Source: Tropicibacter alexandrii
GTDB taxonomy: Bacteria; Pseudomonadota; Alphaproteobacteria; Rhodobacterales; Rhodobacteraceae
Assembly (NCBI RefSeq): GCF_003667315.2
Contig: NZ_RCTZ02000027.1
Location: 1-64,000, forward strand
DNA: 64,000 nucleotides
Reading direction: 5' to 3'
Part shown: positions 25,275 to 33,386 of the stretch, piece by piece
How positions within the stretch are numbered: position 1 is the stretch's first letter
How the letters are laid out: every line of letters starts with the position of its first letter
The notes under the pieces: generated by a model
The model's database searches: none
What the model was told of the DNA's origin: nothing
The model's input: the letters and a program-made list of their open reading frames with translations, nothing else
Translations under genes and position numbers: made by a program

Positions 25275-27070
25275 CAGAACGCCTGCCCGATGCCGATGTA
25301 AAGCTGCACGCCATCGCCGGTATCGCCGCCGACCGGTCCGGCCACATCGAAGCGGATCGGGCCGACCGGGGTCTTGTAGCGCAGGCCAAGGCCCGCGCCC
25401 GCATGCCAGTCGGACCCGCCGCCAAAGCTTTCGCTGCCCACGACACCGTAATCGGCAAAGGCCACGACGCCGATAGTGTCGGTCACACCGATCCGCGCCT
25501 CTGCCGAAAGGACGGCCAGCGAACGGCCCCCAAGGCTGACCCCGCCGTAATCGGCGTCAAGGGACTGGTAGGGCTGGCCGCGCACGGTGCCGCCGCCGCC
25601 GGAATAGAACAGCATGTCCGGCGGCGCGTTGACCGCGTCGGTGCCGCCATAGCTGCCCAGTTGCAGCCGCCCGGCCAGAACCGCGCGGTCCCCCACGGCG
25701 CGATAGGCACGCCCGTCCAGCGCAAAGCGCGCACCGTATTCGCCGCGTGTCTGGTTGTAGAAGGGTTCGAGCTCGGCCATCAGGTAATAGCCGTCCCTGG
25801 CGTCCAGCGGATCGTCGCGGGTGTCCCATGTCAGCGCGGCGGGCAGGCTGAACAGCAGCATCTCGCGCGTCTGGTTGGGGGCGTTGGTAAAGCGGTCGGT
25901 GATCTCGGCATAGCTGATCGCGACACCCAGATCGCCAGTCAGGGTCGGCGAGAACTCACGCGAGACACCCAGCGTCAGCTCGGCCCGGTCGGTCAGAAAG
26001 TCCGGCTCGTCGGCGCGCGACAGGCCTGCCTCGGCGTAGAACATGGTATCTGCGCCATAGACCGCGGGTTTTTCGATCCGCACCGACAGGGAATAGTCGA
26101 TGCCTTGCCCGGCGCCGCCGATCTGGGCGATCTCGCCGTCGATGCGCAGCCGTTCCGCCCCGCCAAAGAAATTGCGGTGCAGCCAGTAGCCCGACAGGGT
26201 CAGACCGTCGAGCGAGGACAGCTCGATCCCGCCGCCGATCCGGCGCGGCTTGCGGTCGACCACGGCGATGTCCATGTCGAGCGTGCCATCGGCGCGCGGC
26301 GTCTCGCCCTCGGTGATCTGGACCGAGGCAAAGGTGCCGGTGCGGCGCAGCCGGTTGGCGGCGGTCTCGACCTCGGAGGGCATGAAGACCTCGCCGCGCG
26401 GCAATCCGGCGATCTGGCGGATGCGGGCCTCGCGCACGGCGCTTTCACCGCTGACGGTGACCTCGCCAAAGCGCAGGCGCGGGCCGGGGTCGATGGCGAC
26501 ATCCACGTCAAGTTGCGCCGCCTCGTGGCGGGCTGTGATCGACTGGTCGGCGATGCGGGCCTTGGCATGTCCGGTGTCGCGCCAATCGGCAACCGCCCCC
26601 TGCGCCGCGTCGCGCACCACGGTGGCCAAGGCAGGCTCGCCGGGGGCGAGCGCCGGTTGCGGCTTGGCCAGCGGCGCGATCCGGGCGGTGCCGAAGGTGA
26701 AGCGCGGACCGGGATTGACGATGACCTGCGCGCGCTGAAAGGCGTCGGGCACGCCGAACGGGTCGATCTCGGCGGCTTCGCGCCCGTCCAGCAAGATGCT
26801 GATCCGGCCGGAGTAATAGCCGTTGGCATAAAGCGCTTCGAGCAGGGTGGTGTAATCGCTCTGCGCGGCGGCGATCACGTCACGGGCCGTGGTATCCTCG
26901 CCCTCGGTCAGGTTGGACAGGGTTGACGCTGCGATCAACGTGTCCTGCAACGGGTCATCGTTGCCGATCGACAGGTCCAGCTTGAAGGTCTCCAGCGCGT
27001 CGGCTGCCGGGACAAGGAAGATCGAGGCCAGCGCCGCGCCAGCCCCCAGAATACACCGCTTGACGGACAT
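25274..27070 (-). CDS. tamA: Outer-membrane assembly protein TamA (BamA/Omp85 family)
   Basis: 598 residues. Signal peptide to about residue 25, then POTRA domains (about 30-265) with LLEALYANGYYSGRISILLDG, PGPRFTFGTARI and PGPRLRFGEVTVSGES, then a surface-antigen beta-barrel from about 270: DGLTLSGYWLHRNFFGGAERLRI, RDDPLDARDGYYLMAELEPF, the conserved turn YSGGGGTVRGQPYQSL (VRG(Y/F)-type motif) and a C-terminal strand ending in Phe (GVQLYIGIGQAF). It inserts selected proteins in the outer membrane with TamB. Divergent from the FAD oxidoreductase. Confidence 0.93.
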   Translation of the reverse strand: MSVKRCILGAGAALASIFLVPAADALETFKLDLSIGNDDPLQDTLIAASTLSNLTEGEDTTARDVIAAAQSDYTTLLEALYANGYYSGRISILLDGREAAEIDPFGVPDAFQRAQVIVNPGPRFTFGTARIAPLAKPQPALAPGEPALATVVRDAAQGAVADWRDTGHAKARIADQSITARHEAAQLDVDVAIDPGPRLRFGEVTVSGESAVREARIRQIAGLPRGEVFMPSEVETAANRLRRTGTFASVQITEGETPRADGTLDMDIAVVDRKPRRIGGGIELSSLDGLTLSGYWLHRNFFGGAERLRIDGEIAQIGGAGQGIDYSLSVRIEKPAVYGADTMFYAEAGLSRADEPDFLTDRAELTLGVSREFSPTLTGDLGVAISYAEITDRFTNAPNQTREMLLFSLPAALTWDTRDDPLDARDGYYLMAELEPFYNQTRGEYGARFALDGRAYRAVGDRAVLAGRLQLGSYGGTDAVNAPPDMLFYSGGGGTVRGQPYQSLDADYGGVSLGGRSLAVLSAEARIGVTDTIGVVAFADYGVVGSESFGGGSDWHAGAGLGLRYKTPVGPIRFDVAGPVGGDTGDGVQLYIGIGQAF

Positions 27071-27185
27071 TTTACCCCCGCTCTTTCACTCGAGTCTAGG
27101 GCAAGGGGTGCCCCGCTTCCATGGCGAACTTGAGCTTCGGGCGCGTTTCTGCTGAACCTTTCGTGAGGCAAAACAGGGGGAGCAC

Positions 27186-28268
27186 ATGCAGACGGCAGAC
27201 ATTCTGATCATCGGTGGCGGCATGGCGGGGATCAGCGCCGGGGCGATGATGGCGGCAGAGGCAAAGGTGCATGTGTTGGAGGCAGAGCCGATGACCGGCT
27301 ACCATTCCACTGGGCGCTCGGCGGCGATCTTCATCCGCAATTACGGCAACGCAACCTTGCGGGCGCTGAACGCCCTGTCGGTCGATTTCTTCGAGACGCC
27401 AGAGGGCGTGTCGGACAGGTCCCTGTTGACCCCGCGTGGCGAGTTGCTGCTGGCGCGCGAGGACGAGTTGGACGTGCTGCGCGACTATGCCGACGGGGCC
27501 GAGGGGCTGGAGCATCTGACGCCATCCGAGGCAGCGGACCTCGTGCCGATCCTGCGGGACGGTGTGTTCGCGGCGGCGATCCTTGAGCGCGACGCGCAGG
27601 ATATCGACGTGGACCGGATGTTGCAGGGCTATACGCGCCTCTTGAAGGCGCGCGGCGGTGTCGTGACCTGCGGTGCCCGGGTCGAAACCATGCGGCGCGC
27701 GGGCGGCGTTTGGGTGGTCGAAACCCCCGCCGGTGCCTTTCAGGCGCCGGTGGTGGTCAACGCGGCGGGGGCTTGGGCCGGGGCAGTGGCCGCGCTTGCC
27801 GGGGCGCAGGCGATCCCGGTGACGCCGTGCAGGCGATCGGCGGCGCTGCTGCCTGCACCTGCCGAGGGGGTCATGGACTGGCCGTTGTTCGGATCGGTCT
27901 CCGAGACATGGTACGCGAAACCCGATGCCGGGCGGCTGATGGTCAGCCCCGCCGATGCCGACCCGGTGGAACCGCACGACGCATGGCCCGACGACATGGT
28001 CCTGGCCGAGGGGCTGGACCGCTACGAACGCTCGGTCACTTTGCCGGTGACACGGGTGGAGCGGTCATGGGCGGGGTTGCGCAGCTTTGCCCCGGACAAG
28101 ACGCCGGTGGTCGGTTTCGACCGGCAGGCCGAGGGGCTTCTCTGGCTGGCGGGGCAGGGCGGCTATGGCATCCAGACCGCCCCCGCGCTGGCGCAGATCG
28201 CCTGCGCGCTGGTCACGGGGCAAGAGGCCGGAGAGGTGGCGCAGGCGCTCAGCCCGACGCGGTTCTAA
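27186..28268 (+). CDS. FAD-dependent oxidoreductase (DAO family)
   Basis: 360 residues. The ADP-binding motif ILIIGGGMAGISAGAMMA is at about 6-23, followed by the DAO family HSTGRSAAIFIRNYG near 40-55 and, near the end, the FAD segment LRSFAPDKTPVVGFD and LLWLAGQGGYGIQTAPALAQ. This is the glycine/D-amino-acid oxidase fold; relatives oxidise amino acids or related amines with oxygen or a quinone. The substrate cannot be assigned. It stands alone, divergent from tamA and with its last 4 bases overlapping the convergent PagL-like gene. Confidence 0.8.
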   Translation: MQTADILIIGGGMAGISAGAMMAAEAKVHVLEAEPMTGYHSTGRSAAIFIRNYGNATLRALNALSVDFFETPEGVSDRSLLTPRGELLLAREDELDVLRDYADGAEGLEHLTPSEAADLVPILRDGVFAAAILERDAQDIDVDRMLQGYTRLLKARGGVVTCGARVETMRRAGGVWVVETPAGAFQAPVVVNAAGAWAGAVAALAGAQAIPVTPCRRSAALLPAPAEGVMDWPLFGSVSETWYAKPDAGRLMVSPADADPVEPHDAWPDDMVLAEGLDRYERSVTLPVTRVERSWAGLRSFAPDKTPVVGFDRQAEGLLWLAGQGGYGIQTAPALAQIACALVTGQEAGEVAQALSPTRF

Positions 28269-28780
28269 TCCGCCGGAAAGCCGACCTTGATCTGGACGGT
28301 TTCCTTGCCCGGATTGTCCTCGAAGATCCCGCCGTTGGAGCGGTGGTCATAGGCCAGCCCCAGCCGCCAGCCCGCCCACGGCTCGATGCCGATCTCCAGA
28401 CCCGAGCGGAATTCGAGCCAGCCGCCCATGTCGAAACCGCCATTGTCCAGATAGAGCCCCGGCATCAGGTGCAACTCGGCATAGAAAGGCCCCCAGCCAC
28501 GGGTATAGGTCACGCCGTAGCCGGTCCACAGCTCGCCATCCTCGCCCACGGACAGGCCCATGGCCTGCCCGAACGGGCCAAGATTGCTGCCGAAATCGTA
28601 GCGTGTGTAGCTTTCCATCGCCGGGTCGGCGCGGCGGTGGATGACCTCCCCCGCCGAGATATTGACCCGCGCCTGAGCGTCGCTGCGCCCCCAGCAGCCG
28701 TCTGCCGTGCCGCAATGCTCCGCGCTCATGTCGGACCACCCCAGCAGGACCAGCAGAACGGCAAAGGTTCCGTCGGCCAT
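28265..28780 (-). CDS. PagL-like lipid A 3-O-deacylase family protein
   Basis: 171 residues. Short export sequence, then an eight-stranded outer-membrane barrel pattern with alternating aromatic residues (ESYTRYDFGSNLGPF, ELWTGYGVTYTRGWGPFYAEL, LYLDNGGFDMGG). The PagL catalytic motif is kept in LAYDHRSNGGIF near 142-153: His146 and Ser148 in the HxSN arrangement. Family members remove the 3-O acyl chain of lipid A or act on related acyloxyacyl links at the cell surface. The gene starts 3 bases after the stop of the ABC permease, so the two are cotranscribed. Confidence 0.75.
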   Translation of the reverse strand: MADGTFAVLLVLLGWSDMSAEHCGTADGCWGRSDAQARVNISAGEVIHRRADPAMESYTRYDFGSNLGPFGQAMGLSVGEDGELWTGYGVTYTRGWGPFYAELHLMPGLYLDNGGFDMGGWLEFRSGLEIGIEPWAGWRLGLAYDHRSNGGIFEDNPGKETVQIKVGFPAD

Positions 28781-28783
28781 GGA

Positions 28784-29593
28784 TCAGGACTTCAACCGGT
28801 AGCCGGTGCGGAACATCCACCACGCCACCGCGCAGACGGCCAGCGTTGCCGCCAGCGCAAAGCCAAAGCCGAACAGCGGCGCGCTGTCCGACACGCCCAA
28901 CATGCCATATCGCACTCCGTCGATCAGGTAGAAGACCGGGTTGACATGGGTGACTTGGTACAGGCCCGGCGGCAGCGCCTCGACCGAGTAGAAGGTGCCC
29001 GACAGGAAGGCCAGAGGCGTGATGATGAAATTGGTGATCGCCGCCATCTGGTCGAACTTGTTGGCAAAAACGCCCGCGATGATCCCCAGCGCCGACAGGA
29101 ACGCCGCGCCGAGGATGACGAAGGCGAGCATGGTGAGCGGGTGCGCGGGGAACAGCCCCATCGTCACCCAGACCGCCAGCGTGATGGCACAGGCCACGAC
29201 CAGCCCGCGTGCCACGCCGCCCGCCAGATAACCCACCAGCAGTTCTCCGCCGGACAGCGGGGGCATCAGCGTGTCGACGATGTTGCCCTGCACCTTGGAA
29301 ATCACGATGGACGAGGATGTATTGGCGAATGCGTTCTGGATCACCGTCATCATCAGGATGCCGGGTGCGATGAAATGCGCGAACGGCACCCCCATCACGT
29401 CGCCCCGTCGCGGCCCGATCGCGATGGTGAAGATCACCATGAACAGCCCCGCGGTCACCAGTGGCGCCAGCAGGGTTTGTGTCCAGACATTGGCGAACCG
29501 CAGGATCTCGCGTTTGGCGAGGGTTTGTACGCCCAGCCAGTTCACCCGTCCAAAGCGGCGGGTTCCGGGGGCAAAGCTTTCGGTCTGCGACAT
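28784..29593 (-). CDS. ABC-2 type transporter permease
   Basis: 269 residues with six membrane helices. An ABC-2 permease of the YadH/NodJ type: LAKREILRFANVWTQTLLAPL near 27-47, FAHFIAPGILMMTVIQNAFANTSS, the TITPLAFLSG-like segment IITPLAFLSGTFYSVEALP and VNPVFYLIDGVRYGMLG near 215-231. Such permeases export polysaccharides, lipids or drugs with a separate ATPase. No ATP-binding partner is in the neighbourhood; the divergent gene is gcrA. Coupling to the PagL-like gene hints at an envelope lipid role (inference). Confidence 0.85.
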   Translation of the reverse strand: MSQTESFAPGTRRFGRVNWLGVQTLAKREILRFANVWTQTLLAPLVTAGLFMVIFTIAIGPRRGDVMGVPFAHFIAPGILMMTVIQNAFANTSSSIVISKVQGNIVDTLMPPLSGGELLVGYLAGGVARGLVVACAITLAVWVTMGLFPAHPLTMLAFVILGAAFLSALGIIAGVFANKFDQMAAITNFIITPLAFLSGTFYSVEALPPGLYQVTHVNPVFYLIDGVRYGMLGVSDSAPLFGFGFALAATLAVCAVAWWMFRTGYRLKS

Positions 29594-29617
29594 GGGGCCT
29601 CCTGATCTTGCGCGACC

Positions 29618-29645
29618 TTGTAACTTGATCGGTAATGATTAGAAT
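29618..29645 (+). promoter_or_regulatory. Candidate sigma-70 promoter of gcrA
   Basis: TTGTAA (29618-29623) and TAGAAT (29640-29645) are separated by 16 bases, close to the -35/-10 pattern, in the gap divergent from the ABC permease. Transcription would begin near 29652, about 60 bases before the gcrA start and upstream of the leader hairpin. Confidence 0.45.
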
Positions 29646-29668
29646 AGGGTGCAAGTCAGATAAAACAG

Positions 29669-29697
29669 GCGGCCGCGCAACCCGAGGCCGCTTTTTT
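29669..29697 (+). terminator. Intrinsic-terminator-like hairpin in the gcrA leader
   Basis: GCGGCC (29669-29674) pairs with GGCCGC (29686-29691) and is followed directly by six T (29692-29697). It sits only 14 bases before the gcrA ATG and reads in the gcrA direction, so it is either an attenuator or the end of a short leader RNA rather than the end of a neighbouring gene (the neighbour is divergent). Confidence 0.7.
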
Positions 29698-29711
29698 CCG
29701 TGGAGGGACCC

Positions 29712-30308
29712 ATGTCCTGGACCGATGAACGCGTGGAACTGCTGAAGAAGATGTGGGGCGAGGGGCAGTCCGCCAGCCAGATCGCCAAGGAACTGGGCGG
29801 CGTGACGCGCAATGCGGTCATCGGCAAGGTGCATCGTCTGGGCCTGTCCAACCGTGCAGGTGCCGCGCCTGCGCCGGAGGCGAAGCCTGCCCCCGCCGCC
29901 GCGCCGAAGCCCAAGGCCGAGCCCAAGCCGAAGCCCGCCACAGCCGAGCGTCCCGCGCCCAAGCCCGAGCCCGTGCCGGAACCCAAGCCGGAACCTGTGA
30001 CCAACAACGTCACGCCCTTGCCCGCGCGCAAGCAGATCATCCCGGCGGGCCAGCCCCTGCCGCCGCAGCCCTCGACCAACGAAATCTCGCCCGAGGCGCT
30101 GGCCAAGGTCTCCGAGGTGGAAAAGAAGGCGAAGAAGCTGACCCTGATGGAGCTGACCGAGCGGACCTGCAAATGGCCCGTGGGCGACCCAGCGACCGAG
30201 GATTTCTGGTTCTGCGGTCTGCCGACCCAGCAGGGCAAACCCTATTGCGAGGCGCATGTGGGCGTTGCCTTCCAACCCATGAGCTCGCGCCGCGACCGCC
30301 GTCGGTAA
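29712..30308 (+). CDS. gcrA: GcrA cell cycle regulator
   Basis: 198 residues. N-terminal HTH-like domain SWTDERVELLKKMWGEGQSA, then ELGGVTRNAVIGKVHRLGLS (about 25-45), is the GcrA signature: the protein binds sigma-70 RNA polymerase and acts at promoters with methylated GANTC sites. A long Ala/Pro/Lys-rich linker (about 48-110) joins it to the C-terminal sigma-binding region with TCKWPVGDPATEDFWFCGLP and GKPYCEAH. ATG 29712 is chosen because GGAGG precedes it and all known members start MSWT; an ATG four codons upstream overlaps this site. Monocistronic, with a hairpin before and after. Confidence 0.95.
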   Translation: MSWTDERVELLKKMWGEGQSASQIAKELGGVTRNAVIGKVHRLGLSNRAGAAPAPEAKPAPAAAPKPKAEPKPKPATAERPAPKPEPVPEPKPEPVTNNVTPLPARKQIIPAGQPLPPQPSTNEISPEALAKVSEVEKKAKKLTLMELTERTCKWPVGDPATEDFWFCGLPTQQGKPYCEAHVGVAFQPMSSRRDRRR

Positions 30309-30330
30309 CGGTGCGTTTCAGCAATTCCGG

Positions 30331-30362
30331 GGCCTCCGCAGTGCGGGGGCCTTTGTTGTTTT
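30331..30362 (+). terminator. Intrinsic terminator of gcrA
   Basis: GGCCTCCGC (30331-30339) pairs with GCGGGGGCC (30343-30351) with one G-U pair, followed by TTTGTTGTTTT (30352-30362), 23 bases after the gcrA stop. Confidence 0.8.
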
Positions 30363-30496
30363 GGCAGTGTTTCGTAGTCCCGAATAGCGCCTGTTGTGCA
30401 GCTGTGGATGGAACGGCGGGTGTGCGGACGAAGCTGTCCTTGCCTCAAGGTTATCCGAAGTCGGTTTCAGCCAAGAACTCTAAACAGAAGCCTCGG

Positions 30497-31588
30497 CTAC
30501 AGATGCATTGATTTGTACGGCACACCTTCAAGAGCGCGATAGGTTTCCAGACCGTGACGTTCCAGCGCCTTCAACAGATCCGAACTGAGTTGCCCCTCTA
30601 CGGTTACGACAATCTGGTGCATGTCTTCCTCGATCCGGACGATCACGTCGTCCACGAGGATTCTGTGCGAGCGAAGCCCCTTGCTGTCCGGATCAGGTTC
30701 AGTCGGGCGATGTGGAATGGGCGGGGCGAACCGAGCATCGAACAACTCAGCGTCGACAATGTGCCCCCGTTCTTCAAACTTGGCTTGATAGCGCGTCGCC
30801 AACTTGCTTTCGCGCGTTGAGCGGCTTGAACGAACGACTTGCTCTATGCCCCACAGATCGTTGTACCCTTCGTCTTCACGAACCAGAAGCCACCTCTGAA
30901 ATGGCTTGGTTTCCAAGGCAGACCATGAGTTCGACACCAGATCGAATTCCCATGTTGTAAGGTTCTCGACGGCTCTCTCAGTGGGCTGATGTGCTACCTG
31001 TCCTCCCGAGCAGAGGATCTTCTTGCCTTGAGGGTCCAGCTCAGGTTGGTGTCCGTATAGCCATGGTGGCGCTTCGCCCTGAGTCACCACGCGATGCATG
31101 GAAAAATCGGAAAGCCATAGGCGGAAAACAAGTGTTTCGCGGGGGTCACGATCGCCAGGATGTCGCAGTCCGCCAATGATGAGTATCTCATCTTCCAGCA
31201 ACGTGGCGCTATGGAAGTCCGTTGGAGGGAATATGTCGGTCGGGTAGCCAAGTATTGCAATAGAGCCATCAGGCCCGACGACAACTACATCGTTGTATAT
31301 GTAGAAGTCCGGGTCATAGTGATCTTCGTGTTCCCCTCCGATGTAAACGACTGTTCCATCGGGGAGTTTCGTTTCAGATCGCCCGAAGCGACTAAAACTC
31401 CAACCCGGTGATCTTTTTTCGCCGGATCCCGCTGCTTTGTGAGCCGCGTGTGGCCAAGCTTGTGTCTGAATAAGCCAAGACCATACAGCGTTTGTTTGGT
31501 TTTCAGGGTTTGCATTGCCTCTTGTGGGCAATTGCCAGTGACCAAACTGGGCCACCACCTCAGGGGGCGCTTGAAGCTTCTTTGTCAT
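30497..31588 (-). CDS. Kelch-like beta-propeller protein, orphan
   Basis: 363 residues; no homologue recognised. A central stretch has the features of kelch repeats: HSATLLEDEILIIGGLRH, YGHQPELDPQGKKILCSGG, and TWEFDLVSNSWSALE, i.e. a double glycine after a hydrophobic strand and a Trp six or so residues after Tyr/Phe. The C-terminus (about 310-350) has a separate small domain with repeated Val/Ile. No signal peptide or membrane segment, so cytoplasmic. Base composition is visibly lower in G+C than neighbours and codon use differs (many AGT, TTG, CGT, CAA), which points to recent acquisition. Start at ATG 31588; a TTG at 31615 is also possible. No clear ribosome site. Confidence 0.6.
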   Translation of the reverse strand: MTKKLQAPPEVVAQFGHWQLPTRGNANPENQTNAVWSWLIQTQAWPHAAHKAAGSGEKRSPGWSFSRFGRSETKLPDGTVVYIGGEHEDHYDPDFYIYNDVVVVGPDGSIAILGYPTDIFPPTDFHSATLLEDEILIIGGLRHPGDRDPRETLVFRLWLSDFSMHRVVTQGEAPPWLYGHQPELDPQGKKILCSGGQVAHQPTERAVENLTTWEFDLVSNSWSALETKPFQRWLLVREDEGYNDLWGIEQVVRSSRSTRESKLATRYQAKFEERGHIVDAELFDARFAPPIPHRPTEPDPDSKGLRSHRILVDDVIVRIEEDMHQIVVTVEGQLSSDLLKALERHGLETYRALEGVPYKSMHL

Positions 31589-31594
31589 GAATTT

Positions 31595-31611
31595 GATCGG
31601 CTGATCCGATC
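31595..31611. promoter_or_regulatory. Inverted repeat just upstream of the kelch-like gene
   Basis: GATCGG (31595-31600), CTGAT, CCGATC (31606-31611), 6 bases upstream of the ATG at 31588. It would cover the translation start region, so it could be an operator or an RNA hairpin. Confidence 0.35.
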
Positions 31612-31847
31612 GCAAGTTGCAATGAACAAGTCATATATACGCGACTCCGTCGCGAAGCCAATCAACTACCCAAAGCGATGCGGACATTCATGCTATGCGC
31701 AGCATTCGTCAAAAGGGCTTCAAGCAGGCGATCTCTGTGTCCGTCATTTGGCGTCGTGATGCCTAAATCTTCGATCTGTCGCTGTCGGGGTCGGTATCGC
31801 GCGAACGGCTCTTCCCGCGCATCGTGTGAGGCGATATACGCGCGGGC

Positions 31848-33206
31848 ATGCAGAATCCTCCTGATCTTCGCCCCGACCTGTCCCGCGCCCGCATTCAGGA
31901 CTCCCGCCGTGAGGGCCAGCCGACCATTGGCATGGTCTCGCTTGGCTGCCCCAAGGCGCTGGTGGACAGCGAGCGCATCCTGACGCGCCTGCGGGCCGAA
32001 GGGTACGGCATCAGCGCCGACTATGCCGGGGCCGATGCGGTGATCGTGAACACCTGCGGGTTTCTGGACTCGGCCAAGGCGGAAAGCCTCGAGGCCATCG
32101 GTGAGGCGCTGGCCGAGAATGGCAAGGTGATCGTCACCGGCTGTCTGGGGGCCGAGCCGGACTATATCACCGGCGTTCACCCAAAGGTTTTGGCCGTCAC
32201 CGGTCCGCATCAATACGAAGAGGTGCTCGATGCGGTGCATGGCGCGGTGCCGCCTGCGCCCGATCCGTTTATCGACTTGCTGCCCGCCAGCGGTGTCAGC
32301 CTGACGCCCCGCCATTACAGCTATCTCAAGATCGCCGAGGGCTGTAACCACAAGTGCAAGTTCTGCATCATCCCCGACATGCGCGGACGTCTTGTCAGCC
32401 GCCCGGCCAAGGCCGTGCTGCGCGAGGCGGAAAAGCTGGTGGAAGCCGGGGTGAAGGAACTGCTGGTCATCTCTCAGGACACCTCTGCCTATGGCACCGA
32501 CTGGAAGGACCGCGAGACGAAATTCCCCTTCCTCGATCTGGCGAAGGATCTGGGGAGCCTCGGCGCTTGGGTGCGGCTGCATTACGTCTACCCCTATCCG
32601 CATGTGCGCGAGGTCGTGCCGCTGATGGCCGAGGGCAAGATCCTGCCTTACCTGGACATTCCCTTTCAGCACGCCCACCCCGATACCTTGAGGCGCATGG
32701 CGCGCCCCGCTGCCGCCGAGCGCACCTTGGATGAGATCGCCGCGTGGCGCGGGATTTGCCCGGACATCACCCTGCGTTCGACCTTCATCGTCGGCTATCC
32801 CGGCGAGACCGAGGATGAATTCCAGACCCTGCTCGACTGGATGGACGAGGCGCAACTGGATCGCGTCGGCTGTTTTCAGTACGAAAACGTCGCCGGGGCG
32901 CGGTCGAACGATCTGCCGGATCACGTACCGGAAGAGGTCAAGCAAGAGCGTTGGGACCGCTTCATGGAAAAGGCGCAGGCCATTTCCGAAGCCAAGCTGG
33001 CGGCCAAGGTCGGGCAAGTCATGGACGTGATCGTCGATGACGTGGACGAGGACGGCATTGCCACCTGCCGGACCAAGGCCGACGCGCCCGAGATCGACGG
33101 CAACCTGTTCATCGACGAGGACGCAGGCGACCTGCAACCGGGCCAGATCGTGCGCGTCGAGGTGGACGAGGCGGGCGAATACGACCTGTGGGGCCGGTTG
33201 GCCTGA
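31848..33206 (+). CDS. rimO: Ribosomal protein S12 methylthiotransferase RimO
   Basis: 452 residues. Three domains: N-terminal UPF0004 with cluster-ligand cysteines in [27 protein letters not shown] and VTGCLGAEP; radical SAM domain with [17 protein letters not shown] (the CxxxCxxC cluster) near 170-186; C-terminal TRAM domain ending in [20 protein letters not shown]. The enzyme adds a methylthio group to Asp88 of ribosomal protein S12 using two iron-sulfur clusters. VSLGCPKA distinguishes RimO from MiaB. Start at ATG 31848, as in related proteins beginning with NPPDLRPDL. Standalone gene next to the low-GC insert. Confidence 0.95.
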   Translation: MQNPPDLRPDLSRARIQDSRREGQPTIGMVSLGCPKALVDSERILTRLRAEGYGISADYAGADAVIVNTCGFLDSAKAESLEAIGEALAENGKVIVTGCLGAEPDYITGVHPKVLAVTGPHQYEEVLDAVHGAVPPAPDPFIDLLPASGVSLTPRHYSYLKIAEGCNHKCKFCIIPDMRGRLVSRPAKAVLREAEKLVEAGVKELLVISQDTSAYGTDWKDRETKFPFLDLAKDLGSLGAWVRLHYVYPYPHVREVVPLMAEGKILPYLDIPFQHAHPDTLRRMARPAAAERTLDEIAAWRGICPDITLRSTFIVGYPGETEDEFQTLLDWMDEAQLDRVGCFQYENVAGARSNDLPDHVPEEVKQERWDRFMEKAQAISEAKLAAKVGQVMDVIVDDVDEDGIATCRTKADAPEIDGNLFIDEDAGDLQPGQIVRVEVDEAGEYDLWGRLA

Positions 33207-33213
33207 GGTGGAG

Positions 33214-33236
33214 GTCCCGGATCTCACGCCCGGGAC
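33214..33236. repeat. CCCGGG palindrome after rimO
   Basis: GTCCCGG (33214-33220) and CCGGGAC (33230-33236) across a 9-base spacer, preceded by GGTGGAG. The same GGTGGAGGTCCCGG lead-in occurs at 42827-42840, which marks both as copies of one short dispersed element. Confidence 0.6.
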
Positions 33237-33386
33237 GGGTGTCACACCATGCCGGGGTCGGGGTCGTTGGTGATCGCTCGCTGCGGGCCTGCAAAGACCG
33301 TTTGGCAGCCCATGCCGCAGCCCCCGAAACTGCCCTAGTGCGAAGCGGTCGTCAAGGACGTTGCCCCGGCAGGGCCGTCACGCAGG

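Noticed and set aside
21768-25301. 1177-codon plus-strand open frame opposite tamB
   Set aside because: It is the antisense shadow of tamB: extreme Arg/Gln/Gly/His content, no domains, no ribosome site; tamB itself has all family marks.
28347-30275. 642-codon minus-strand frame spanning gcrA and the permease
   Set aside because: It runs opposite gcrA and through the permease in another frame, and carries two overlapping well supported genes.
30309-31847. Prophage or insertion sequence between gcrA and rimO
   Set aside because: Composition shifts, but no transposase, integrase, flanking direct repeats or tRNA target could be seen.
31662-33245. 527-codon minus-strand frame opposite rimO
   Set aside because: Most of it is antisense to rimO; only its last 60 residues, outside rimO, look natural and are reported as a possible remnant.
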